Below the pieces are notes generated by a model. The model was not told the origin of the DNA. It saw only the letters and a program-made list of their open reading frames with translations, and made no database searches. Position numbers and translations under genes: made by a program. DNA of 64,000 bases from Protea cynaroides. Taxonomy: Eukaryota; Streptophyta; Magnoliopsida; Proteales; Proteaceae. How positions within the stretch are numbered: the stretch's first letter is position 1; each line of letters opens with the position of its first letter. The stretch spans positions 60,803,510 through 60,867,509 of the forward strand of contig CM053276.1 in the NCBI GenBank assembly GCA_028583415.1. The letters are read 5' to 3'. Positions 11,178-22,826 of this stretch are shown here, in pieces.

Positions 11178-12769
11178 CTACAACATCAGAAACTAAGAAG
11201 AATTGCGCACGCGAGGGTCAGCTCTCCAACTTGAGCTTAGTGAGTAAACAAAACATTACAACAAACATATGCATTCATTCAATTCATATCTTTGGTCTGG
11301 TTTATAAGTTTGCAATGTGCTATAGAAAGGTTTGGTGGCCGTGGCACCTTTATACATGAGTGTGTGAATCCGCCCAATGGATCAAACACCATTGCCGTCC
11401 CACATGCACCCATCATGGAATAGAGATAGAGGTAAAGTGTCCGGATCAAACACCGCCAACACTTCCCCTGATGCCCTACCCATACCAACACGTAAGCCCC
11501 TATTATAAACTAGACTCGCAACTAATCAATCCTAATGCCAAACAGTGTATCCAAGGCTTCACCCCAGCATCCCTCAATACATCCATAGAGATAGAGCTAA
11601 GACTCCCCGACAGAGTCAGAGACCACATGGTCCGAGACCACCTCCCCTGATGCCCTACGACGTAATAGTTCTGCTAAGGTAATGGCGATATGACGATGTT
11701 AGTGGGAAAGACTTTAGTAGAGATAGAGCTAGAGTCTAGTGACGAAGTCAAAGACCACCATGCCACGTCCTCCCCCTGATGCCCCACTTACATCCAACAC
11801 ACTAACCACACACATACATTCACATGCTTATTCCTAGTATCATCATCATCACCATGTTATAAATAAATAGAATTAAATATGCATGAATAGTAATAGCAGG
11901 AATATTGGATGACATGTGAGATGCACATTATAAGCATACAAGCATAGAATCAATCATGGCATTGGACTCAATAAAAATAAATAGTTTGTTATTATCCAAT
12001 TATTTTAGGTTTTGTTTCCTCACCTTTGATTGATGTTTGTTCCTCTCCTTGTTCCTCTCTCAAGCTTTTGAAGTCACTTTGAATCTATTAGGAACCTAAA
12101 TAATTAATGTATGTAAGTTAGGGTTCAAGTTTACCAAGTTACAGTAGTCAAATACCTTGTTTGGTCTTAAAATATGCTTGTTGTTTTTCTACGGTCGATG
12201 CTTGGTTAATGCTATGGTAGCAATATATGCCACCATAGAACCTACGGTCGATACCCTATGGTCGCATTACATGCGACCGTAGCTGCGACCGTATGTTTCC
12301 TGAATTCTTCCCGAATGGCTATGGTCGATACTTTCTCATCCTATGGTCGACCATAGCTGCGACCATACGTAGTTTGGTTGATTTTTACTTCTCACGTGAG
12401 TTCCTCCTCTTGGATCATCAATGGGGTCCTCCCTAATGATCATTCTAAGGCCAATATTCTTAGTTTATCCCTCATCCATTAACCCAAACCTATTTTCTAT
12501 GATTTTGCTTAGAAATTCTATAACCGAAATCGTTACATTAGATTCAACACATCAACTTGATGGAAAGGAACCTATCCTATCTAATCTATCCTATAGAGTC
12601 AAGTCCATAGCTTAAGCTTGTTGTAGAAAGATAGAACTCTTCTTTGCAAACCTTCCTCTTAGCCTTCTTCTTCAAATCTCTTTCTCCTTCTCTTCCTCTC
12701 TCTCTTTCTCTCTTGGGTTTAGAGTTTCAATTTGGGTTCTAAAAGAGTGAGAGAGGCTAAGGAACGTCT

Positions 12770-12777
12770 CTTATATA
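12770..12777 (-). promoter_or_regulatory. TATA box of A 3' LTR
   Basis: TATATAAG on -, followed by a purine-rich untranslated-looking region. The matching site in the A 5' LTR is at 56663-56670. The equivalent position in B, C and D LTRs also has a TATA element. Confidence 0.6.
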
Positions 12778-13202
12778 GAGGGAAAACCTCCATATAGTGT
12801 CCTCTTTCGATTAGGAAAGAGTCCTCCTCAAATTAGGAAAGTTTCCTAAACACGAAGTCGATTCTGGGTTCCTACGGTCGATCATACGGTCGCATAAACC
12901 GTCGACCGTACCACCAAGACATGCGACCATAGGTCCCATGGTCTCACTACGATTGACCATAGGTGCGACCGTAGCCCCCAAACATGCCACCATAGGTCCA
13001 AAATTCTCTGGTTTTTAGTTTTTGACTGTTTGCTTCCATACAAACTTAACCAGTCAACCACAAAAACTAAATTTGACTTGTGAATTACCTCATCTTGTGG
13101 TTTCTTCATATAATTGGTTCACTTGAGCCAATTATAATGGAAAGACCGGTCACGACACGAGAATGTAAGGTTAGACCGGGTTCGTGGCTTACATGTCTTA
13201 CA

Positions 13203-15793
13203 ACTCCACCACCCTTAAAAGAAATTTCATCCTTGAAATTTGCACACACGGATCTCACAACTCTCTCACCCTAAAAAAAAATTTCATCCTCAAAATTTAG
13301 ATGTACCTTTAGAGTCGAATAGGTGGGAATACTGTTCCCGCAATGCATTTTCCTCTTCCCATGTAAGCTCTTTCACGTCTTAACTTTACTAGGTTACCTT
13401 TATATAATAAAAATCCCAGCTCCTAAGATGTTGTACCTTTCCACTGGTGATCTAGGCTGGTGCCACTTCAAAAGTTAAGTCTTCTATCAAATCCAGTGGA
13501 TGATACGCAGTCATTACATATGATGGATCTCCAACGTACTTCTTCAATAGAGACACACGAAATACGTCATGCACACTAGACATGGACAGCGGTAATGCTA
13601 GTTGATAGGAAACTTTTCTATATCTCTCCAAAATTTTTATGAGGTCCAAAACATATATAGGATATAACTTTCCCTTCTTGTCGAATCATTTTAAACTATA
13701 CATAAGTGATATCTTCAAGAACACTTTGTCACTTATGGTAAACTCGAGATCTTGGCTTCTCTTCCAACAATCCTGAGCTGTCTTGGCCCTTTTCTTTGAT
13801 CTTGTCTGTCACTCGACAGGTTTCTTCAACAGACTCAGGTCTTACAATTCCTTATTCTTCGACTACGTTCCAAAACAAAGGAATTCGACATTTTTACTGT
13901 ACCATGCTTCATAGGTGACATCTACATGGTAGCTTGGTAGCAAATTTAAGCCACAGTAACTTCTCAACTCAAGCTCCTTGAAATCAATTTCACAAGCTCG
14001 AGGCATATCTCTTAAGATCTGTATAGTTCGCTCCAACTGTTTATCGATTTGAGGTAAAATGCGGTACTAAACTTCAACTTCGTTTCCATTATTTTCTGTA
14101 GATCCTCCCAAAACTTTGAGGTAAAGCATGAGACTCTATCTAACACTATGCTTTCAGGCATACCATTCAATCTGGCAATATTATCCACATATAGCTTTGT
14201 TAGCCGCTCCAAAGCATACCGAGGTCGTATAGCAATGGAATGAGCTATCTTCATAAGGCGATCAACAATCACCCAAACTGCATCAACTGATCTAGGAGTC
14301 AGTGGAAAATCGGTACTATTAGTCTACTGTAATGCAGTTTCACTTTTAAACTGGCTCTGATAGTAATTGTAGTAAGCCTGTTGGTCTTTGTCTTTCAACC
14401 TTTACTTGTTGACAATTCAGATACTGGAACACGCACTAAGCCATATCTGTTTTCGTTCCTCTTTACTAGTACAATCTATTCAGGTCATGATATATATTGG
14501 TACTCTAAGATGTTTTGAATATATAGTAAAATGGACTCCTGACATTATTTTGCATCTAAGATTCGAGCTTTTTACTTTTAAGTATGCATAATCATCCTCT
14601 GTATCTCAGGACCTTTTTTGCATCAAAAGTAAGTCAGGGTTAGGTTTTTCTTTCTCTAAATCTTTTTGCACCTCTCTCAGATACAGATCTAACAAAATTA
14701 ATGCCTTTACTTCGTCCATCAAATCAAAGACGATCTTTAACGCTGTGAACGCAAGCGAAGAGCTATTCCTCCCTAAGATCATCCTTAAGTTCTTGTTTAA
14801 TTGGATCATCATGATTTTTTATTATATGTTGCTCTTCTTTCAAATCTTCTGTTGTTGTGGAATAGAAGGCGACATTCGTACTCGACCCTCCTTTTGGCTT
14901 CATTATTCCCCTTTTCTCTCAAAGCCTCAGCTACTACATTAGGCTTGCTCAGGTGACACCAAACATCGTGGTCTTAATCCTTAGGAGTCCCAACCATTTT
15001 ATCTGCCTCTTGTTTAACACTTTTGGGTAAAGAGATAAATAAAACTCTTGTAATCTAATTTAATCTAAAATTCATCTCCATATAGATAATGTCTCTAAGT
15101 CACGATTGCATGATTCACCGTCGGTAACTCTAAGTCATGAGTCGGGTGATTCTCTTCATATCCCTTCAGTTGTCTTGAAGCATAGACAATAACTTATTCT
15201 TTTTGCATCAACCCGCATCCTAGACCCAATCCGAAAGCATCGATGTGTAGGGTAAAAGGTTTTCTTGGTACTAGAATGATCAAGATGGGAGCTGATACCA
15301 ACCTTGTTTTCAGAGTCTGGAAACATTCTTCACACTTGTCAGTCTAAATAAACTTCTCTCCCTTCCTGGTCAGCTTAGTAAGAGGGACGGCAATTCTAAA
15401 ATTGTCCTCTACGAACCACGTTAATAACCAGCTAATCCCAAGAAACTTTTGATCTCTGTAATGTTCTTAGGCATTTCTTACCTTACGATTACTTCTATTT
15501 TGCTGGGGTCCACTTCAATCCTTTCTGATGATACTACGTGACCCAAGAAGATAACTTTGTTTAATCAAGTCTCATACTTCTTTGATTTGGCATAAAGCTT
15601 CTCCCTTCACAGTTGTTGTGGGGTTGCTCTATGATCCGATACAAGACTTCCTTCGTCTTCGGAATAAACCAATATATAGTCTATGAAAATTATGACTGAC
15701 ATGTCCTATACATCATGGAATACCTGGTTTATAAGTTCTATAAAAGATGTAAGGGCATTGGTCAAACCAAAAGACATGATCAGGAACTCATAA
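13203..15793 (-). pseudogene. Element A pol, 3' half (RT end, RNase H, IN, chromodomain)
   Basis: Minus-strand pol remnant with many stops and frameshifts. The RT part after the E-F-L-I-M-S-F-G box lies at 15400-15790; integrase core remnants at 14012-14290 (IVDRL, KLYVDNI, PESIVLDR); and the post-integrase region with SSVHDVF.VSLLKKYV at 13452-13649. The chromodomain-like end lies at 13310-13450 and finishes F-D-S-K with the donor-like AAAG|GTACAT at 13306. The 15793 end is the insertion point of B (TSD CATAA); the RT resumes on - at 51427. Confidence 0.8.
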
Positions 15794-16090
15794 TGTAAGA
15801 CCCGCACTCCATGAACCCAATCTAAACCTTGATTTCATGCCGTAACAGGTCTTCTGATCATCATCGGTCCAGACAGGACGAGCGGATGACAATCAGGTAC
15901 GAAATCAGACCAACAAGACCAACTTAAGTATGAATTTCATTCATACCAGTCGATGGTACCGGTCGACCGGTATGGTCTGCGCAGCAGACTACCAAGATCC
16001 AGAATTAGATCTCTACGGGTCCCACTTTCTCAATTCCGAATCCTAAGAATTTTTTAATCCTAAGAGGCTTCTTAAACCTAATTCCTAGCC

Positions 16091-16098
16091 TATTTAAA
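16091..16098 (+). promoter_or_regulatory. TATA box of B 5' LTR
   Basis: TATTTAAA, about 300 bp into the LTR, followed by a polypurine 5' UTR-like stretch (16140-16200) and a donor-like GTAAGT. The same site occurs in the 3' LTR at 49514-49521. Confidence 0.6.
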
Positions 16099-17675
16099 CC
16101 CCTCTAAGCCTCCTAGAATCCCTTCCATTGATCCTCACAAACCCTAGAGAGGAGAAGGAGATTGGAGAAGGAGAAGGAGCTAGGAAGAAGAAGGAAGTGC
16201 CGCCATTGCCGTTCGACGACGCTCACCTTACACCAGTCGACGGTAAGTGTTTTGAATCATTCCTCTTACATTTTGACTCTATGATAGTTAGTATGGTTGG
16301 ATCAATACCATGCAAAGCAGGTATTGATCTAAACCCTAATTGGCCATTAAACCTTAATTTGTTGTCAAACCCTAGATTCGAGTTCTAGGATGATTATCAT
16401 CAAAACTAGACTTGAATGAGTTGGAGATTACTCTAACTCAAAGCTCAAACTTAGAATGGATAGGAGAAACCCTGGAAATCCATGAAGATTGATCGACGGC
16501 AGTTGAAAAACCTAATGTATGGTCTTCCGGAGACATACCGGTCGTTAGTTTTCCCACAGAGATGCGACCGGTATGTTGCGACCGGTCAGCTCTGAAAGGC
16601 TGGTTTTGAACTCTGTTGGTTTTCTGACCAACATGAAACCCTAAGAAACTATTCTAATTGAACCCTAATATAATGTAGGACTCTGTGATAGCACATTTGG
16701 ATCTTGCGACATGGAGCAAGCTATCAAACGAGCGTCAGGAAAGGAAATCTGACCTAAACCCTAATAAATAAAGGACAGTAAAACGTTGTTAATAATAACC
16801 CTGAATATATGATGTGATGGTTGTGCATATTCACATGTCATCTTTTATTTCCAGTTATTATTATTATTCATGCATATTCCATATGATAGGATGTGATTGT
16901 TAAGCATGTGGTTGTTTTCATTGGTGTGTGGAATGGGAAGGGCCTGGGGCCTGGGATCATTCTTCACACTGGTACCTTTTTGTAGTATTCTATCTTACCA
17001 TGCTTGGTGCGGGTAGGGCATCAGGGGAAGGTCATGGTACTGTGGTCTCTGGCATTTGGTCGCTGGCCTGGCCACGATGTTGTGGCACTGTGGTCTCTGA
17101 CATGTGGTCTTTAGCCTGGGTATGATGCTTTAGCTCTATCTCTATGTCGTAGGGAGTTATGTTGGGATAGGGTCTACTTGCGTATTGTTTTGTCTTAGTA
17201 TGCTTGATGCGGGTAGGGCATCAGGGGGAGGTGTGGCATTGTGGTCTCCAGCCCGGCCACCACGCTCTAGCTCTACCTCTATGCCGTAGTGAGTTGTACT
17301 AGGATGGAGCCTACAGTGATGACATATAGGATTGGTTAGTTGCGAGCCCAGTTTGCAAGCCCTAGCCAGTAGGGGCTTATGTATTGGTATGGGTGGAGTA
17401 TCAGGGGAGGTAGTGGATGCTTAGCTCTATCTCTATTCCATGATGGGTGCATGTGGGTCGGTGGTAGTGTGGTCTACTGTGCGATGCTACACACTCGTGT
17501 ATAGAGGTGAGGCGGCCTCCGAACCTTTCTATAGCACATTACAAACTTGAACCAGACCACAACATAAAATGATTGTTACTCATGCATATAATATTGATAC
17601 ACTATCTAATTGTCTTGCTGAGCTAAGTTGTGAGCTCACCCTTTGTATATACACTATTTTTAAATGTTGATGCAG

Positions 17676-17797
17676 GTTACACGGTAGACGATTATATGAA
17701 CGCTCCAGCGTATGGAGGTGTTGCTACTCTGGATGTACAGGTAGGAGAGGACGAGCATGACGCTTCATGCGAGTGCCCTTTCTGCTTGTACCTTTGA
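17676..17797 (+). other. Tail-exon copy in B 5' LTR
   Basis: 122-nt open segment after GATGCAG|GT, ending TGA. It carries D-D-Y-M-N-A-P-A-Y and CECPFC. It is the duplicate, by LTR symmetry, of the 3' LTR exon at 51031-51152. In the 5' LTR it lies upstream of the primer site and cannot join pol, so here it would only be leader RNA. Confidence 0.6.
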
Positions 17798-18066
17798 CTT
17801 TATTTTATTTTTTCAGTTATTTTATTAAAGTGATGTAAAGATATTTAACTACGTTTGGAATTTGGATAATTGGATACTTATTTAATTTTATCATACTCAG
17901 TTCATTTATTTAAAGACTTTTGCTGTATTTATTATATTCTGATTGTGGTTATGTGCAATGGTTTGTATGAGTGGACACAGTCTTATTGAGATCCTGGTGT
18001 GAACCGTTGGTTTAATGACGGTTCACTCATACCATTCTGGTTGGTTCAGAATTGGGGTGTGACAAC

Positions 18067-18079
18067 TTGGTATCAGAGC
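18067..18079 (+). promoter_or_regulatory. Primer binding site of B
   Basis: TTGGTATCAGAGC two bases after the LTR end. This matches the 3' end complement of initiator methionine tRNA used by many plant gypsy elements. D has the same motif at 22549-22561. Confidence 0.85.
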
Positions 18080-18316
18080 TCTTAGGCTCTGTCCAACAAA
18101 CCATATTGCACTTAATTAAGTCGATGAACTGAGATAGGAAAAATTAAAAACTTTAATAAGAACACACCTTAAGCATTGTTTGATACCTGAGACTATATGA
18201 GAAAGAGCATAATATACTATGTTAAATATGAAATTTAATAACGCACATGCTCTAGTTAGGAAGAACCATAAAACTTCTATTAAAGATTAAAAGTGACAAT
18301 TTAATAGTGCTACAGG

Positions 18317-18346
18317 GTATGGTCCACAAGCCGGACAGTTACCCTG
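18317..18346. other. Conserved leader block (B)
   Basis: GGTCCACAAGCCGGACAGTT and flanks lie between primer site and the 3' end of the antisense gene. Near-identical blocks occur in C (33360-33390), D (22772-22802) and, on -, in A (54410-54441), which lacks the antisense gene. The conservation therefore belongs to the element leader (packaging or dimerisation signal is a guess), not to the antisense 3' UTR alone. Confidence 0.5.
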
Positions 18347-18387
18347 ATACATAAACATACCAAAGAAAGAAAGAAATAGCAAGTCTA

Positions 18388-19005
18388 TCATGGGGTAGGG
18401 GGCCTAGGAGGAATAGGGTCGGCAATATCATAATCCCGCTCGTAAGCGACCCTAAGCCAGTGCACCTGATCCTGAGTGACTCTGAGGCTACGAGCCAAGT
18501 GCCCCAGGTCACGGCTCATCTCACGCTGAGCGTCCCTGATCTCTGTGAACATACCCATCACGGTGTCGGGAGGAGGCTGAGATGGTCCCGCTGCATATGT
18601 GGGCTGTGGTGCTGGTACTGGAACATCCTCCAAAGGATCATCGCCACCCTCGTCATCACCCTCTGCCTCTGCTGCATGAGCAGCATTGGCCGCTGCTGCT
18701 GCTGCTGCCGTGGCTGCTACCCTCCTGAGTGGAGTAGGACGAGCCTTTAAATCCTCATCGCTGATAGGCAGGTTATCCATCTGCATCCGTAGGATGGCAT
18801 CCCAGTCGATGTTAGAGGTCATAGTGTCCTCCACAGCGATCTCACCCCTCATGTTCACTTGTAGCCGCTGTAGGAGAGTAGTGATGAGCCGGCCATATGG
18901 AAGGTTACTGGTCTGACCGGGTAGCGTAGCCTAATGCATGGTCCTGATGATGATATAGGGAAGGCAAACCCGCTCCCCAGTGCAAACGCAGTAAGTTAGG
19001 TACTG
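18388..19005 (-). pseudogene. Element B antisense gene, 3' part
   Basis: Continuation of the gene starting at 43454, cut by C. This 618-nt part is exactly in frame with the 612-nt part at 42843-43454, so the pre-insertion frame was 410 codons with one internal stop (18931-18933). It encodes a conserved block (NLPYGR.ITTLLQRL), an alanine-rich and acidic linker, a proline-rich stretch and a C-terminal helical segment (EIRDAQREMSRDLGHLARSL) likely to be coiled coil. It ends IPPRPPTP at 18388. Function unknown. Confidence 0.75.
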
Positions 19006-20247
19006 TGTAAGACCCATATCAAATTAACCCAGTATTACCACCTTGAACCAGGTCTACCCATCATGGTTGAGCCAAATGGACCAAGTGCGTGAAGGAGATC
19101 ATGATCCCAGGTATTAAGCTGACCCAAAAACACATAAAATAAGGGGAGGGTCGCATACTCAGCGAGGGAGGGTCGGACCCCCCCAGTATAGAAGTCAGAC
19201 CCCCAGTTTTATATGGGGGGTCGGACATTTTAAGGACCAGGGGTTGACGGGATCTCCGACCCCCCTATCGACCCCCGGTACTCAGTAAAAACAGCATGAA
19301 CCAGAAATTAAGAAACTTTCCTAATTTCAATGGGATTCCTTCCTAATCTCAATGGGACTTATTTTAGGAGTTTCTACTCTATAAATAGGACGTCCCTAAG
19401 CCTCTTTCACTCCTTTTAGAACCCTAATTGAATTGAGAGAAAGAGAAGAGAAGGAAGAGAAGAAGAAGAGAAGGAAAGAAGAGAAGAAGGAAAAAGGAAA
19501 AGAGTTGCAGAGAAGGAGTATTCTTCTCAGGTATGGATACTACTTCCATGAATTTCTAAAGACCTTTTTATAGATAATGAAGAGGGTGTCATCTCGGAGA
19601 AACCCAAATCACCCACCCATGGTTAGGGTTTCATGGAAAACCATGGGGAAAGTCATGAAAGCCATATAGGTGAATGAATCACGGTTCTAGGCCATAGAAC
19701 AAGTGTGGAATGGACTATAGGAGCAAGCCATAGGACCCCAAACACGAAGAATGGACAGAAGGAAGAGAAATTAACAAAACCCACAGGGGGTCGCATGGGG
19801 GGTCGATGGCCAATCGACCCTACCAGACCCTGAGCATCGACCCCAAGTATTCGGGAAGCCCAGAATAGGGGTGGTCGCACCCAGGGTCGATCATAACTCA
19901 GACCCTAGCATCGACCCCCAGTTAACAGCATGGTTTTTAAAATCAGAATTAATTCTAATTAAATTCTATCGACTTTGTTAGGTCTTCTAGCAATATAATA
20001 TCAATATAAAAGGTTATTCTTAAAGCTTGAACGAGGACTTACGATCAAGTTAAGGTGAGGAAACAAGACCTAGAAACTAATTGATTAATAACAAATTGTT
20101 TTTATTTCTTGAGTCCAATGCTATGCTTGATTCTATGCGAATATGTTTGTAATGTGCATACAACATATCATCCAATATTTCTATTATTTGTTCATGCATA
20201 TTTACTTTATTGTTTATGACTTGATGATGATGATGATGATAGGAATA
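19006..20247 (+). repeat. Element C 5' LTR, left part
   Basis: First 1242 bp of the C 5' LTR, to the D insertion. It contains arrays of GGGTCGGAC / ATCGACCCC (19147-19275 and 19796-19922) on both sides of the TATA box, then CTTCTCAG|GTATGG (donor-like, about 19530). It ends in a GATGAT microsatellite and the TSD GAATA (20243-20247). Confidence 0.85.
19380..19387 (+). promoter_or_regulatory. TATA box of C 5' LTR
   Basis: TATAAATA followed by a purine-rich (GA-rich) untranslated-looking region at 19430-19515. The matching site in the C 3' LTR is at 40953-40960. Confidence 0.65.
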
Positions 20248-20612
20248 TGTAAGACCCGTGTCAATCTAACCCGGTCTTACCACCTTGAACCAGGTTTACC
20301 CATCATGGTCGAGTCAAATGGACCAAGGGCGTGAAGGAGATCGAGATCCCAGGTATCAAATCGACCCAAAAATACTTAAATTAGGGGAAGGGTCACATAC
20401 CCAGCTAAGCAGGGTCGGACCTCCAAAAACAAAGAGTCAGACCCTCAGTTAGGAAGGGAGGGTCGGACAGCTTAAGACCCTAGGGTCGACGGGATCATCG
20501 ACCCTCCCATTGACCCTCGGATCCTGCCGAAAATAGAAATTAGGAAATTTTGAGATTTTCGATTGGATTCCTTCCTAATCTCAAAGGGGCTTATTTTAGG
20601 ATGTTTATAGCC

Positions 20613-20620
20613 TATTTAAA
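20613..20620 (+). promoter_or_regulatory. TATA box of D 5' LTR
   Basis: TATTTAAA, followed about 50-110 bp downstream by a GA-rich stretch like that of B and C. The 3' LTR copy is at 30171-30178. The LTR transcription start is likely about 30 bp downstream. Confidence 0.65.
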
Positions 20621-22137
20621 GGATGTCCCTAAGCCACTATCACTCCTTTCACAACCCTAATTGAATTGAGAGAGAGAGAGGAGAAGGAAAAGAGGAAGGA
20701 GAGAGGCAAGGAAGAGAACCTAGCAAAAAGGAGAAGAGTTGCAGAGAAAGATTAATCTTCTCAGGTATGGATACTAATTCCATGAGTTTCTACGGACCTT
20801 AGGATAGTTATTGGAGAGAGAGTGATCTCGGAGAAACCCAAACCATCCATCCATGGTTAGGTTTTTGTGGAAAACCCTAGGAGAATGCATGAAAGCCATC
20901 TAGGAGGATGATTCATGGTTTCAGACCATGGAATGAGTGTTGAATGGAATGTAGAAGCAAGCCATAGGACCCCAAACACGAAGGATAGATTAAAAGTGGA
21001 AATTGGACCAAAGTGCACCGAGGGTCGCACCCAGGGTCGATAGGCCATCCGACCCTAGGTGTTCCTGACCATCGACCCTCAGCATTCGGGAAGTCCAGAA
21101 AGAAGGGAGGGTCGATAGACCCATCGACCCTAGCATCGACCCTCAGTTAACAGAATGGTTTTTAAATCTTGAATTAATTCTAATTAAATTTTATCGACTT
21201 TGTTAGGTCTTCTAACAATATAATAACACTATAAAGGTGATTCTAGAGCTTGGAAAAGTATCTTGTAGCAAGCTAAGGTGAGGAACCTTAACTCCAAACT
21301 AAATTGGTTAATAATAAACTGTTTTCTATTTCTTGAGTCCAATGCCATGCTTGATTCTATGCGAATATGTTTGTAATGTGCATACAACATGCCATCCAAT
21401 ATTTCTATTACTTGTTCATGCATATTTACTTTATCGTTTATAACATGATGATGATGATGATGATGATAGGAATAGGCATGTGCTTGTATGTGTGTGGTTG
21501 GTGTGCTTGATGCGAGCGAGTATCAGGGGATGTGTGATGAGAACGTCAATAAACGTTAACCTTTGGCGGGTCTCAGCACTTTAGCTCTATCTCTAACTCA
21601 AGTCTTGTGCATTGGCATCGTCGTATTGCCATTACTTTAGCAGAACTATTATGTCGTAGAGTATCAGGGGAGGTGGTCTCGGTCCTTGTAGTCTCTGACT
21701 CTACCGGGGGGCCTTAGCTCTATCTCTATGGACATTCTGAGGGATGCTGGGGTGAGGCCTTGGATACACTATTTGGCATTAGGATTGGTTAGTTGCGTGC
21801 CCAGTTTGCAGCCCTCGCCAACAGGGGCTTACGTGTTGGTATGGCACTATATAGCAATAAACGTAACCTTTGTTATATAATGTTTATGATTGGGTGCATG
21901 TGAGTTGACGATAAACGTGATCTTCGGGTAACGTCACACACTCCTGTATAGAGGCGGAGTCAATAAACGCGACCTTTGGCTACCTCAACCTTTCTATAGC
22001 ATACTATAAACTTTAAAACCGGACCAAAGATATAAATTGATGTGCATGCATATGTATTGTTGCATTGTTTTGGCTACTCACAGAGCCGTGATGTGTGCTC
22101 ACCCCTCGACGTCGAAGATTTTCAGTTGATGATGCAT

Positions 22138-22259
22138 GTTATACCGTTGAAGACTATATGAATGCGTCCGCGTACGGAAACGTGGCAGCCATGGAGGTTG
22201 AAGCTGAAGCGGATACACACGACTCCTCTTGCGAGTGCAACTCGTGTGTATTTGATTAG
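22138..22259 (+). other. Tail-exon copy in D 5' LTR, acceptor mutated
   Basis: 122-nt open segment identical in layout to 31688-31809 of the 3' LTR, with EDYMNASAYGNVAAMEVE and CECNSCVFD. The acceptor reads GATGCAT|GTT here but GATGCAG|GTT in the 3' LTR, so this copy cannot be used as a normal acceptor. By LTR symmetry the two were identical at insertion. Confidence 0.6.
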
Positions 22260-22548
22260 ATATTTTATAGGTTTCTTATTTGGATTTATTAAGACATGTA
22301 TTTGGTATTTAAATATTTATGTCTCAGTTGAAAACAGAATAATAGCTATTAAATTAATGATATCATTTTAGTTCTCAGTTCATGTTATTATAAGACTTCC
22401 GCTATTGTGTATTTACTCTGATTATGATTATGGATGTGTGTAAGTTTAGATAACGCGGGGATAGCCTATTTGAGATCCTGGTTGAACCGTTGGTTTATTA
22501 GCGATTCATCACACCATTCTGGTTAGACCAAAATTGGGGTGTGACAAC

Positions 22549-22561
22549 TTGGTATCAGAGC
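22549..22561 (+). promoter_or_regulatory. Primer binding site of D
   Basis: TTGGTATCAGAGC just after the LTR end, matching the initiator methionine tRNA type primer site, as in B. Confidence 0.85.
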
Positions 22562-22826
22562 ATCTCAGGCCTTGTCCGCTGAACTAGCATACATTCAACA
22601 CAATTGTGAACTGAGATAGGATAAAAATAAAAACAGTAATATTAACACAATGTAAGCACCAGTGATGTCTGAGACAAAATCTAAAAGAGAATAATGCTTC
22701 TATTAAAAAGGGAAACAAGTTTACATAACAATGAGAGCGAAACAAAACTTATATATATATAAGGAAAGCAGAGTACAGTCCACAACCCGGACAGTTACTC
22801 TGTAGTACAAGAAAAATATGGTACAA

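Larger units (their letters stand above)
10790..13202 (-). repeat. Element A 3' LTR
   Basis: 2413 bp, TGTAAGACA on - at 13202 and TGTGACA at 10790. In element orientation it holds a GGTCG-type array (12873-12990), a TATA box (12770-12777), a purine-rich 5' UTR-like region (12640-12740), a second array (12190-12370) and the tail exon (11056-11177). It is the same length as the other A LTR but with many substitutions between them, so A is older than B-D. Confidence 0.85.
15794..18064 (+). repeat. Element B 5' LTR
   Basis: 2271 bp from TGTAAGACCC to GGGGTGTGACA. It contains a GGTCG/CGACC array upstream (15950-15978) and downstream (16530-16592) of the TATA box (16091-16098), a strong donor-like ACG|GTAAGTG at about 16242, and the tail-exon copy at 17676-17797. 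The internal text around 17185-17420 shares blocks (GTAGGGCATCAGGGG, TAGCTCTATCTCTAT) with C, D and A LTRs. Confidence 0.9.
20248..22546 (+). repeat. Element D 5' LTR
   Basis: 2299 bp, TGTAAGACCC to GGGGTGTGACA. Arrays with GGGTCGGAC and ATCGACCCT cores lie at 20411-20520 and 21021-21145, either side of the TATA box (20613-20620). Then come a GA-rich region, CTCAG|GTATGG (donor-like, 20765), AAG|GTGAGG (about 21277), a (GATGAT)n run at about 21446-21468, and the tail-exon copy at 22138-22259. Confidence 0.9.

Noticed and set aside
18460..18750. Plus-strand open frames over the antisense gene of B (also 23080-23295 and 23601-24017 over D)
   Set aside because: Shadow frames of the conserved minus-strand gene; not kept between copies.
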